DNA from: Luteolibacter rhizosphaerae
Lineage (GTDB): Bacteria > Verrucomicrobiota > Verrucomicrobiia > Verrucomicrobiales > Akkermansiaceae
Direction of reading: 5' to 3'
DNA length: 64,000 nt
Assembly: GCF_025950095.1 (NCBI RefSeq)
Contig: NZ_JAPDDR010000013.1
Span: 62,001-126,000 of the forward strand
Shown here: in pieces, positions 34,057-42,094 of the stretch
How the letters are laid out: every line of letters begins with the position of its first letter
How positions within the stretch are numbered: position 1 is the stretch's first letter
The notes under the pieces: model-generated
What the model was told of the DNA's origin: nothing
Database searches by the model: none
The model's input: the letters and a program-made list of their open reading frames with translations, nothing else
Program-made: the position numbers and the translations under genes

Positions 34057-34178
34057 GACAAGGAGGGGGTGCGTCTCGCGCCCCGTGTCTTTCTTATCCG
34101 GCGGCACTCGTGATTCCCCGCCCGTGGTAAACGGATTGAGGGCTTGCGTGGGAGGCGATTGGGGGCCACAGGGAGGGC

Positions 34179-34943
34179 GTGGACCGCTGGTTTCTCATTG
34201 CCGCGACCGCCCTCGCAGCCGTGGGCGGGATCACCGGCATGTGGACGGTGCACAAGGGCACGCGCAGCCGCTGGACGGTGATCTGGATGATCGCGGCCTT
34301 CGCGGCGCAGATGGGCTTCCTCTACTACCGCGGCCAAGCCCGCGGGGCCTGCCCGCTGGTGGGCATCAGCGAGATCATGGCCTTCCTGAGCTGGTCGCTC
34401 ACGCTTTTCTACCTGGCGGTGGGACCGACCTACCGGCTCTCGCTGCTCGGCGTTTTCACGGCACCGCTGGTCACCATCTTCCAGATTCTGGCGCTGCTGC
34501 CCGGGGTCTGGGATACCAACCCGATGCGGGTGCCGGCAACCGATCCGTGGCGGGAGACGCATGCCGCCATGTCCGTGCTTTCCTACGGCGCGCTGGCGCT
34601 GGCCGCCGTGGCGGGGGTGATGTTCCTGGTGCTGGACCGGCAGTTGAAGGATCACCACTTGCAGTCCGGCCTGTTCCGGAATCTTCCTCCGGTGCGGGAG
34701 CTTTTGAAATCGATGGTGCGCCTGCTGTGGATCGGATTGGCGCTTTTGAGCGTCGGCGTGGTGGCAGGCTTCATGATGCCGCGGCAGGGAGGCACCGCGC
34801 ACCTCGTGGCGGCTTGTGTGGTCTGGATCGGGTACGGACTCCTGTTGGGAGTGCGGCAGGTGAGGGGGCTGACCGGCCGCAAGACGGCGGTGGTCGCAGT
34901 GGTTTTGTTCGTCGGTTCGCTTTCGGTTTTCGCCCTAGTCTGA
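34179..34943 (+). CDS. hemX: HemX/CcsA-family membrane protein, first gene of haem operon
   Basis: 254 residues, start GTG 34179. Eight or so transmembrane helices of the cytochrome c assembly fold; WRETHAAMSVLSYGALALAAV has the histidine-helix typical of HemX/CcsA. The tryptophan-rich WWD motif of true CcsA haem exporters is missing, so HemX, which affects HemA level in Bacillus, is the better match. Its stop abuts the hemA start with no gap, and hemA, hemC and cobA/hemD follow. Role in haem biosynthesis control is inferred from family and position. Confidence 0.82.
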   Translation: MDRWFLIAATALAAVGGITGMWTVHKGTRSRWTVIWMIAAFAAQMGFLYYRGQARGACPLVGISEIMAFLSWSLTLFYLAVGPTYRLSLLGVFTAPLVTIFQILALLPGVWDTNPMRVPATDPWRETHAAMSVLSYGALALAAVAGVMFLVLDRQLKDHHLQSGLFRNLPPVRELLKSMVRLLWIGLALLSVGVVAGFMMPRQGGTAHLVAACVVWIGYGLLLGVRQVRGLTGRKTAVVAVVLFVGSLSVFALV

Positions 34944-35948
34944 ATGGAACTCGTCTGTGTCGGCCTGAATCACCGCACCGCGCCCGTGGAGGTCCGCGAG
35001 CGCTTCGCCGTGCCTTCTGGGAAGCTCGGGGTTTCGGCCAAGGAGCTGCTGGCGATCTCCGGGCTGGAAGAGGGCGTGGTGCTCTCCACTTGCAACCGCA
35101 CCGAATTCTACATCGCCGGGGAACATGCCGGTGAAGCCGCCGCCGAGCTGCGCCGCAAGCTGGCCGCGCAGCACGGTGCGGAGTCCGATCCGCACTGGTA
35201 CGAGCACCACCGCATTGATGCCGCCAAGCATCTGTGCCGGGTGGTGAGCGGGCTGGACTCGATGGTGCTCGGGGAGACCGAGATCTTCGGCCAGACAAAG
35301 GACGCTTACCGCCAGGCGCTTGATGCCGGGGCCACGGCCGGAGTGCTGAACCGCCTCTTCCAGCGCGCCTTCGGCGTGGGCAAGCGGGTCCGCACCGATA
35401 CCCGAATCCAGGAAGGTGCCACCTCGGTGGCCGGAGCCGCCGTCGAGCTGGCGGAGAAGATTTTCGGCAAGCTCGCCGGGTGCCGCGTGATTGTCATCGG
35501 CGCGGGCGAGATGAGCCGCCAGACCGCCCAAGCGCTCGTCTCGCGCGGTGCCTCGACCGTCTTCGTGACGAACCGCTCTTACGACAAGGCCGTGGGCCTG
35601 GCCGAAGAGATGGGAGGGCGGGCCGTTCATTTCGATGAATGGCAGGCCGTGCTCGCGGGGGTGGATGTGGTCATCTCCTCAACCAGCGCGCCGCATCCCG
35701 TGGTCTTGCCGCATCACATCGAATCGGTCCGGCGGGTGCGGAAGTTCCGCCCGCTGTTCCTGATCGACATCGCCGTGCCGCGCGACATTGATCCGGCCTG
35801 CGGGGAGATCGAGGAAGTTTACCTCTACGACATCGACACCCTCGAACAACTGGCCGGAGAAGCGCGCGTGAGGCGCGAACGGCAGATCGCCGAGTGCGAC
35901 CGCATCATCGAAGAGGAACTGAAGAAGCTGAATTTACCCGGCACGTGA
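34944..35948 (+). CDS. hemA: Glutamyl-tRNA reductase, short form without dimerisation domain
   Basis: 334 residues against about 410-450 for typical HemA. The catalytic domain has MELVCVGLNHRTAPVEVRER and the nucleophile cysteine in LSTCNRTEFY. The NADPH-binding domain has the GAGEMS loop in VIVIGAGEMSRQTAQAL. GLDSMVLGETEIFGQTKDAY is intact. After the linker helix (VRRERQIAECDRIIEEELKK) the protein stops, so the C-terminal dimerisation domain of about 100 residues is absent. It reduces glutamyl-tRNA to glutamate-1-semialdehyde, the first step of the C5 haem pathway. Coupled to hemC by a GTGA overlap. Confidence 0.95.
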   Translation: MELVCVGLNHRTAPVEVRERFAVPSGKLGVSAKELLAISGLEEGVVLSTCNRTEFYIAGEHAGEAAAELRRKLAAQHGAESDPHWYEHHRIDAAKHLCRVVSGLDSMVLGETEIFGQTKDAYRQALDAGATAGVLNRLFQRAFGVGKRVRTDTRIQEGATSVAGAAVELAEKIFGKLAGCRVIVIGAGEMSRQTAQALVSRGASTVFVTNRSYDKAVGLAEEMGGRAVHFDEWQAVLAGVDVVISSTSAPHPVVLPHHIESVRRVRKFRPLFLIDIAVPRDIDPACGEIEEVYLYDIDTLEQLAGEARVRRERQIAECDRIIEEELKKLNLPGT

Positions 35949-36877
35949 GCGAAGAGATCCAACACACCACCATCGGCACCCGCGGGAGTGATCTCGCGCT
36001 GGTGCAGTCCGCCGCCGTCGAGCGCGCCTTGTCCTTGGCTTTCCCCGAGCTGCGCCTCTCGCGCCGGGTGATCCGCACCACCGGTGACCGCCGCACGGAT
36101 GTGGCGCTCGCCCAAGTGGCGAAGGCGGAGGGCACGGACAAGGGGATCTTCACGAAGGAGCTGGAGGAAGCCCTCAAGGCCGGTGAGATCGACATCGCGG
36201 TTCACTCGCTCAAGGACGTGCCGACGGTGCTCGATGACGGATTCGAGATCGCGGGCGTGCTGACCCGCGCGCCGATCCGCGACGTGCTGGTGACGAAGAC
36301 CCTGGGCGGACTCGAAGGGCTGCCCGCGGGATCGGTGGTCGGCACCAGCAGCGTGCGCCGGGCCAAGCAGCTGGAATGGCTGCGCCCGGACCTGCGCGTG
36401 GTCGATCTGCGTGGCAATGTGCCGACCCGCCTGAAGAAGCTCGCCGACAGTGTGTGCGATGCCCTGCTGCTGGCAGAGGCCGGGCTGGTGCGCCTCGGTT
36501 ACCGCATGTCGAAGCCGGCCATCGTGTTCGGTTCGACGCTGAATTTCACGCCGCTGAAGGAGGACAGCTTTTATCCGGCGGCGGGCCAGGGAGCGATCGG
36601 CCTGGAGATCCGCAAGGGCGATGCCGCAGCGGCAGCGCTGGTCGGTAGCATCCGGGATGCGGATACCTTCGCCCGCGTGCGTGCAGAGCGTGAATTCCTG
36701 CGCCTGCTGGAAGGCGGCTGCAGCACGCCGGTGGGGGTCTACACCACCTACGATGGCGGCACCCTGAAGATGGATGCGCGCGTCTTCCCGGATCAAGGCG
36801 GGGAGCCGAAGAAAGGCAGTGCGAGCGGTAGCGATCCTCTGGCGGTGGCGGCGGAACTTTTCCATTCACTGGCATGA
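35945..36877 (+). CDS. hemC: Hydroxymethylbilane synthase (porphobilinogen deaminase)
   Basis: 310 residues from GTG 35945, overlapping the hemA stop as GTGA; this is preferred over an upstream frame that runs into hemA. IGTRGSDLALVQSAAVE, GIFTKELEEALKAGEIDIAV, HSLKDVPT, GTSSVRRAKQLEWLRPDL, VDLRGNVPTRLKKL and the dipyrromethane cysteine in LEGGCSTPVGVY are all present. It polymerises four porphobilinogens to hydroxymethylbilane in the cytoplasm. The gene ends in an ATGA overlap with cobA/hemD. Confidence 0.97.
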   Translation: MSEEIQHTTIGTRGSDLALVQSAAVERALSLAFPELRLSRRVIRTTGDRRTDVALAQVAKAEGTDKGIFTKELEEALKAGEIDIAVHSLKDVPTVLDDGFEIAGVLTRAPIRDVLVTKTLGGLEGLPAGSVVGTSSVRRAKQLEWLRPDLRVVDLRGNVPTRLKKLADSVCDALLLAEAGLVRLGYRMSKPAIVFGSTLNFTPLKEDSFYPAAGQGAIGLEIRKGDAAAAALVGSIRDADTFARVRAEREFLRLLEGGCSTPVGVYTTYDGGTLKMDARVFPDQGGEPKKGSASGSDPLAVAAELFHSLA

Positions 36878-38382
36878 GCAAGGCGGGAATCTGCTATCTG
36901 GTCGGCGCGGGCCCCGGGGATCCGGGACTGCTGACGCTGCGCGCCAAGGAGCTCGTCGAGCGTGCCGACGTGTTGGTCTACGATGCCCTTAGTAGTCCGG
37001 TCATCCTCGGCTGGACGAAGAAGGATTGCGAGAAGATCAACGCGGGCAAGCGCGCGAAGGATCACACGCTGACCCAGGACGAGATCAATGCGCTGATCGT
37101 AGAAAAGACGCAGGCGGGCAAGACCGTGGTCCGGCTCAAGGGCGGGGATCCGATGATCTTCGGCCGTGGGGGCGAGGAAGCGGCGGAACTAGCCGCAGCG
37201 GGCGTGGCCTTCGAGATCGTGCCGGGCATCAGCTCGACCATCGGCGGTCCGGCCTATGCCGGGATTCCGGTGACGCATCGCGACCACTGTTCGCAGCTGA
37301 CGATTTTCACCGGGCATGAGGACCCGACCAAGGGTGAGAGCTCGATCGACTACGCGCACTTGGCCAAGACCCCGGGCACGAAGGTCTTCGTGATGGGCGT
37401 GGCGCGCCTGCGCGAGATCACCTCCGCGCTGATCGCGGGCGGTGCCGATGCCGCGACACCGATGGCGCTCACGCGCTGGGCGACCACCGGCTCGCAGAAG
37501 ACGATCACCGGCACCATCGGCACGATGGCGGACATCGCGGAGAAAGCGGACTTCGGTTCGCCTGCCGTGGCGGTCATCGGCGGTGTGGTCACGGAGCGCG
37601 AAAAGATCAACTGGTTCGAGACCCGCCCGCTCTTCGGCAAGAAGATCGTGGTGACGCGCACCCGCGAGCAAGCGGGTGCCCTGAGCAAAGGCCTCGCGGA
37701 TCTCGGTGCGGATGTGGTCGAGCTGCCCACGATCCGGATCGAGTATCCGGATGACCGGATCGGCTTTGCGGAGGGCGTGACCCACTCGCACGAATACGAC
37801 TGGCTCGTCTTCTCCAGCCCGAACGGTGTGGAGAAATTCTTCGATGCCTTCTTCGCGACGTACGCCGATGCTCGTAGCTTGGGGAATCCGCGCATCGCGG
37901 TGATCGGGAACGGCACCGCGCAGAAGGTGAAGGAGTATCGCTTCGCCGTGGATCTCATCCCGGAGAAATTTGTCGCGGAAGGTCTCGTCGAAGCTTTCGA
38001 GAAGGAGTCGGTCGAGAATCTCACGATCCTCTGGGTGCGTGCGGAAGAAGCGCGCGACGTGATCTACGACGGGCTGGTGAAGCTCGGCGCGATCGTGGAC
38101 GAGTGCATCGCCTACAAGACCGTGCCGGAAACGGAAGATTCCACCGGTGCCGCCGCCCGCCTCAAGGAGGAGGGCGCGGACCTCGTGACCTTCACCTCCG
38201 CCTCCACCGTGGAGAATTTCTTCAAGCTCGGCCTGCCATGGCCGGAGGGCTGTGTGGCTGGAAGCATCGGCCCCGTGACCAGCGAGGCGCTGCGCAAGCA
38301 GGGCATCGAGCCCGCCTTCGAAGCCAAACAACACGATATCCCCGGCCTGATCGAAGCGGTGCGGAAGTGGGCGGGGCGCTAG
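36874..38382 (+). CDS. cobA-hemD: Fused uroporphyrinogen-III C-methyltransferase / uroporphyrinogen-III synthase
   Basis: 502 residues. Residues 1-250 form the SAM-dependent methyltransferase (SUMT/CobA): YLVGAGPGDPGLLTLRAKEL, GGDPMIFGRGGEEA, VPGISSTIGGPAYAGIPVTH. Residues about 255-500 are the HemD synthase fold: GKKIVVTRTREQAGALSKGL, DWLVFSSPNGVEKFFDAF and VTFTSASTVENFF. The enzyme closes hydroxymethylbilane to uroporphyrinogen III and methylates it to precorrin-2, the branch to sirohaem and cobalamin. The fusion is common in Verrucomicrobia, Clostridia and Planctomycetes. Last gene of the hemX-A-C-D operon. Confidence 0.96.
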   Translation: MSKAGICYLVGAGPGDPGLLTLRAKELVERADVLVYDALSSPVILGWTKKDCEKINAGKRAKDHTLTQDEINALIVEKTQAGKTVVRLKGGDPMIFGRGGEEAAELAAAGVAFEIVPGISSTIGGPAYAGIPVTHRDHCSQLTIFTGHEDPTKGESSIDYAHLAKTPGTKVFVMGVARLREITSALIAGGADAATPMALTRWATTGSQKTITGTIGTMADIAEKADFGSPAVAVIGGVVTEREKINWFETRPLFGKKIVVTRTREQAGALSKGLADLGADVVELPTIRIEYPDDRIGFAEGVTHSHEYDWLVFSSPNGVEKFFDAFFATYADARSLGNPRIAVIGNGTAQKVKEYRFAVDLIPEKFVAEGLVEAFEKESVENLTILWVRAEEARDVIYDGLVKLGAIVDECIAYKTVPETEDSTGAAARLKEEGADLVTFTSASTVENFFKLGLPWPEGCVAGSIGPVTSEALRKQGIEPAFEAKQHDIPGLIEAVRKWAGR

Positions 38383-38472
38383 CCGGGATCGATCTAGCAG
38401 TGTGCTGCCGGACTTTCCGGTCGGGGACTTGTCCGAATTTGCGTCCGGTGCTAGCCTGCCGCGGCTATTTCC

Positions 38473-39288
38473 ATGAACCTTCAAGATTCCCCGGTCACCG
38501 AGGGTGATTTCCTCGAGGTCGTCCGCATCCTCGCGGACATCGTGACCATGGAGGGTACGCTCGATGACAAGCGGGTGAAGCTGATGGGCGAGATCGCTCA
38601 TCTGATCGGCACGGATAGCTGGGTGTGGGGTTTCGCGCCCTTGCTGAAGCCGGGGGAGCAACCGGTGTATCTATTCCAGAATCTGGGCGGATTCGATGAG
38701 GAGCGGATGAGCCGCCTGCTGATGGCCGTGGAGCACACGGATACCGGGGCGATGACCGCGCCGCTGGCCGAGGCCTTGATCCAGACCGGCGCGCACGTCA
38801 CGCGGCTCCGCAAGCACATCGTGACGGATCAGCGTTTCGAGAGTTCCCCGGCGGAGCCCTACTGGCGGGCGGCGGATATCGGCCCCTTGATCTTGAGCGC
38901 CCGACCCTTGGAGGGGAGGGGGAATACCATCATCGGGTTCTACCGGCCGGTCTCCGCTCCGCCTTTCACGGAGCGGGAGGCGCGGATCGCGCACATCATC
39001 CTGACCGGTGTGGCATGGCTGCATGAGGCCAGCACTCCGAATCCGGTGGTCCACGACATCCCGAAGCTGCCGCCGCGCTGTCGTTTGATTCTCAATCAAT
39101 TGGTCCATGGCCGGGTGCGCAAGGAGATTGCCCGGGACCTCGGAATCTCGCTTCACACCGTGAACGACTACATCAAGCAGATCTTCCGGCACTTCGATGT
39201 TCACTCGCAGATGCAGCTGATCTCCCGGCTCAAGAACGGGGACGGCCACGATGTGAAACAATTGCCACAAGCGGGGCCCCAACCGTGA
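38473..39288 (+). CDS. LuxR-family transcriptional regulator with N-terminal sensory domain
   Basis: 271 residues. The first about 190 residues look like a GAF/PAS-like ligand domain (IAHLIGTDSWVWGFAPLL; PLILSARPLEGRGNTIIGFY), and the C-terminal LuxR helix-turn-helix is PPRCRLILNQLVHGRVRKEI then ARDLGISLHTVNDYIKQIFR. No receiver domain, so it is probably ligand-responsive instead of phosphorylated. A similar layout is common in Verrucomicrobia. The 303-bp noncoding gap after it carries inverted repeats that could include its own sites. Confidence 0.85.
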   Translation: MNLQDSPVTEGDFLEVVRILADIVTMEGTLDDKRVKLMGEIAHLIGTDSWVWGFAPLLKPGEQPVYLFQNLGGFDEERMSRLLMAVEHTDTGAMTAPLAEALIQTGAHVTRLRKHIVTDQRFESSPAEPYWRAADIGPLILSARPLEGRGNTIIGFYRPVSAPPFTEREARIAHIILTGVAWLHEASTPNPVVHDIPKLPPRCRLILNQLVHGRVRKEIARDLGISLHTVNDYIKQIFRHFDVHSQMQLISRLKNGDGHDVKQLPQAGPQP

Positions 39289-39591
39289 TTCTGCGGGGTT
39301 TGTAGCGGCGCACCCCGTACTTTGGGGGGTAGCCCGGGCCGCTTGGCGATGCTAGCAGTAACTTGACCCGGAAGTTCGGTCCGCGAGCTTCCGACCATTT
39401 CCCCGAAACCGCTTTCCTCCCCGAGCGGCCTCCTGCCCGGTCGCTCATGACCGACGTTCCCGGGCGGGAGGCGACGCGGGGAAAGCAGCACGGCGCTAGG
39501 GCCGCTCGCTTGCCCGGGGTCCGCTTTGTCCTTGCGCGGTCCGGTTTCATCGTGAGAATCGCCGCCCCCGCGGACGGCGGGTGCCCCGACC
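39289..39591. other. 303-bp noncoding gap between luxR-type gene and nrnA
   Basis: No protein-like frame was found. Just after the stop is a hairpin CGGGGT (39294) / ACCCCG (39312) and, overlapping its right arm, a half-palindromic GTACTTTGGGGGGTAG, a plausible regulatory site. The remainder is GC-rich with several short inverted repeats (for example CCGAGCGGCC ... GGGCCGCTCG at 39420 and 39499) and shows no T-tract terminator. Confidence 0.35.
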
Positions 39592-40578
39592 ATGCCTGAG
39601 AACGCAAGCTACCAGCAGATCGGCGAGATCTTCGCGCGCTACGACTCCTTCGTGATCATGAGCCATGTGCGGCCGGATGGCGATGCCATCGGTTCCCAGC
39701 TCGCCCTCGGCCTAGCGCTGGAGGCTGCGGGCAACCGGGTCCGCATGATCAATGACGACGGGCTGCCGGATAACCTCCGCTTCCTGCCCGGCTCGGACCG
39801 CATCGAGCTGCCGCCGACCGAGCCGCTCGAAGACTACGAGGTGGCAATCGCGCTCGATACCGCGACCAAGCCGCGCCTCGGCGAGGCCTCGCTGAATGCC
39901 GCTTCCAAGGCGAAGGTCTGGCTCAACATCGATCACCACAAGTCGAACCCGCGCTACGGCGATGTTAACCACATCGACTCCAGCAGCCCGGCCACCGGTG
40001 AGATCCTCTACAAGCTCATCACCGCGCTGAACCTGCCGCTGCCGGATGCCTCGCGGGATGCGATCTACGTGGCGGTGTCCACCGATACGGGCTCCTTCCA
40101 GTATCCTTCCACCACTGCGGATACCTATCTGATGGCTGCGGACCTCATCAAGCGGGGCTTGGATGTGGGAAAGATGAACTCGCAGACCTACGATAGCCAC
40201 CCCTATCGCCGCGTCGAGTTGACCCGCGCGCTGCTCAATACGCTGGAACTCACCGGTGGCGGTCGTGTGGCCCACTGGGAACTCACCCTCGCCACCCGCG
40301 ATTCCCTCGGCTTGAAGCCGGAGGATAGCGAGGGCCTGATCGACATGATCCGCGCCATCGAGGGCGTGACCGTGGCGCTCTTCTTCGAGGAGCTAGACGG
40401 CGGCAAGATCCGCGTCTCCATGCGCTCGAAGGACCCGCGCATCGACGCGAGCGATGTCTGCGGCCAATTCGGTGGAGGCGGCCACGCGCTGGCAGCCGGC
40501 ATCCGCATGGCGGGCCCGCTGGCGGAGGCGAAGCAACAGGTGCTGGCCGCGGTCTGCGCCGCGCTGCCCGGCGCCTGA
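39592..40578 (+). CDS. nrnA: DHH/DHHA1 phosphoesterase, NrnA-like (oligoribonuclease / pAp phosphatase)
   Basis: 328 residues. DHH-domain metal motifs are SHVRPDGDAIGSQLALG, the aspartate in VAIALDTA, and NIDHHKSN. VSTDTGSFQYPSTT is the family's TDTGxF motif. The DHHA1 substrate-binding domain ends GGGGHALAAGIRMAG. NrnA enzymes degrade 2-5 nt RNA oligomers and dephosphorylate pAp in bacteria without Orn. truB follows 27 bases downstream, as in many genomes where nrnA, rbfA and truB cluster. Confidence 0.92.
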   Translation: MPENASYQQIGEIFARYDSFVIMSHVRPDGDAIGSQLALGLALEAAGNRVRMINDDGLPDNLRFLPGSDRIELPPTEPLEDYEVAIALDTATKPRLGEASLNAASKAKVWLNIDHHKSNPRYGDVNHIDSSSPATGEILYKLITALNLPLPDASRDAIYVAVSTDTGSFQYPSTTADTYLMAADLIKRGLDVGKMNSQTYDSHPYRRVELTRALLNTLELTGGGRVAHWELTLATRDSLGLKPEDSEGLIDMIRAIEGVTVALFFEELDGGKIRVSMRSKDPRIDASDVCGQFGGGGHALAAGIRMAGPLAEAKQQVLAAVCAALPGA

Positions 40579-40605
40579 ACCGATCGATCCGATTTTTATT
40601 CCTAC

Positions 40606-41340
40606 ATGAACCGACCGAATCCCGGGCCTGTGGTTCCCAGCGGCGTGCTGCTGGTGGACAAGGCTCCCGACATGACCTCGCACGACGTGGTCGCCATTGC
40701 CCGCCGCGCGCTCGGCACGAAGAAGATCGGCCACTGCGGCACGCTCGATCCCATGGCCACGGGCCTGCTGATGCTGGTGGTGGAACGCGCCACGAAGATC
40801 CAGGACCTCCTGATGAGCGAGGACAAGGAGTACGAGGGCACGCTCACGCTGGGTAAGAAGACCAGCACCCAGGACCGGCAGGGCGAGGTGACGGAGGAGA
40901 AGGAGGTTCCCGCCTTCACTGCGGCGCAGATCGATGCTGCATTCGGCGAGTTCACCGGTGCCTTCGAGCAGATTCCGCCGATGGTTTCCGCGATCAAGAA
41001 GGATGGCGTGCCTCTCTACAAGCTGGCCCGCAAGGGTCAGGAGGTGGAACGCCAGCCGCGCCCGGTCACGGTCACGAAGTACGAGGTGTCTCGTATCGAG
41101 CTGCCGGAAGTGGACTTTACCGTAAATTGCTCGAAGGGCTTCTACGTGCGGACTTATGCCCATGACATCGGCGACAAGCTCGGTTGCGGCGCGCACCTCA
41201 GCGCCCTGCGCCGGACCCGCTCCGGGCGCTTCACGCTGGAACGCGCTTTGAAGGTGGATCAGATCAAGACGATGCCGCGCGAGGAGCTGTGGCGGAGCCT
41301 GGTGAGCCTCGCGGAGATCTCGCTGATGCGCGGGGCTTGA
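40606..41340 (+). CDS. truB: tRNA pseudouridine-55 synthase
   Basis: 244 residues, the compact form with no or a minimal PUA domain. Catalytic aspartate in KIGHCGTLDPMATGLLML, then YEGTLTLGKKTSTQDRQGEV, FEQIPPMVSAIKKDGVPLYK LARKG and the RTYAHDIG/HLSALRRTRSG signature. It converts U55 in the T-loop of tRNAs to pseudouridine. Probably transcribed with nrnA. A repeat island follows its stop. Confidence 0.95.
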   Translation: MNRPNPGPVVPSGVLLVDKAPDMTSHDVVAIARRALGTKKIGHCGTLDPMATGLLMLVVERATKIQDLLMSEDKEYEGTLTLGKKTSTQDRQGEVTEEKEVPAFTAAQIDAAFGEFTGAFEQIPPMVSAIKKDGVPLYKLARKGQEVERQPRPVTVTKYEVSRIELPEVDFTVNCSKGFYVRTYAHDIGDKLGCGAHLSALRRTRSGRFTLERALKVDQIKTMPREELWRSLVSLAEISLMRGA

Positions 41341-41398
41341 GGGAAGATCCGCAGCTCAAGCGACAACTGCCCGGCAGCGCTGATCCGCGGCGCAGCCG

Positions 41399-41430
41399 CC
41401 TTGGACTGCGTGCAGCCTGCTGCCGCTTTC
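41399..41430 (+). repeat. REP/BIME-like repeat, left copy
   Basis: Begins CCTTGGACTGCGTGCAGCCT and continues to GCTTTC, a 32-base unit found again exactly, in inverted orientation, at 41602. It is rich in CTGC/GCAG and can self-pair (GCAGCCTGCTGC). Confidence 0.7.
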
Positions 41431-41601
41431 GGCAGGTAGCCCTGCTGCCGTGAAGCCGCGGGGAAGGTCGCGGGTTATCCTGCGGGGGAGTGTCGAATTT
41501 CCCCCGGATCCTGCTTGGTCGGGAAGCTCGGCATCGGCGAGGCCGGGGATGACCCGGAGAGGGAGGATCATCACCCGTGCTCCGCAGCAGGCTGCGTTCG
41601 C

Positions 41602-41633
41602 GAAAGCGGCAGCAGGCTGCACGCAGTCCAAGG
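41602..41633 (-). repeat. REP/BIME-like repeat, right copy (inverted)
   Basis: Perfect reverse complement of 41399-41430 (32 of 32 bases), with 171 bases between. It starts GAAAGCGGCAGCAGGCTGCA on the plus strand, next to a related CAGCAGGCTGCGTTCGC. Confidence 0.7.
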
Positions 41634-41649
41634 AGCCTGCGGCTCGGGA

Positions 41650-42021
41650 CTACTTTGCTTCGTCCCACTTCCGGTTCGGCAGGAAAGTGCGGGAGCGCTC
41701 CGTGATCCGTCCGTCTGCCACGCCATCGGCGGCATCGACGGTGGCCGCCCGCAGTGCGATCTCCTCGCGCTTGAGGCTGCCTTTCTCCTCCAGAAGCTGG
41801 ATCAAGGCCTCGATCACCAATCCCGCCTGACCGAGATCGCGCTGAAGTTCCACAACCTGCTGCTCCAAGCTCCGGTCCTTGGCGGCATCCCAGCGGCGCT
41901 CGCGTTCCTCGCGGAAGCGTTGCTGCGCGGCATGCATCGATTCAAGCCGCTGGGTCTCGGCGATGCTGCGGAGATGGCTGGCCTGCGCGACCTGCGGGAA
42001 GAAGAAGTCGAAGAAGCTCAT
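41650..42021 (-). CDS. Small coiled-coil protein of unknown function
   Basis: 123 residues (MSFFDFFFPQVAQASHLRSI). A short hydrophobic-aromatic N-terminus is followed by charged helix (ESMHAAQQRFREERERRWDA) and a second helical block (VIEALIQLLEEKGSLKREEI). No signal peptide and no recognised family. It lies 73 bases downstream of obg on the same strand; the gap has a GCCGCCA / TGGCGGC hairpin (42054-42076). Confidence 0.65.
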   Translation of the reverse strand: MSFFDFFFPQVAQASHLRSIAETQRLESMHAAQQRFREERERRWDAAKDRSLEQQVVELQRDLGQAGLVIEALIQLLEEKGSLKREEIALRAATVDAADGVADGRITERSRTFLPNRKWDEAK

Positions 42022-42094
42022 GGTGGCGCGATCCTAGGAAGAGCGCCGGAAGCCGCCATTACAAGTTGGCGGCCCGCTTCCATGGGCCGAAGCC

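Larger units (their letters stand above)
41341..41649. other. 309-bp repeat island downstream of truB
   Basis: Noncoding. Two inverted 32-base repeats (41399-41430 and 41602-41633) are its main content, and inner GCAGCAGGCTGC units recur near the right repeat. The layout recalls bacterial interspersed mosaic elements built from REP pairs. A coding reading would place Gly/Arg/Ala runs on both strands and is rejected. Confidence 0.6.

Noticed and set aside
32155-34107. 650-residue minus-strand open frame
   Set aside because: Antisense to parB and the M28 gene, which have clear families; the minus frame has no recognisable motif and is His/Arg-rich, a GC-bias shadow.
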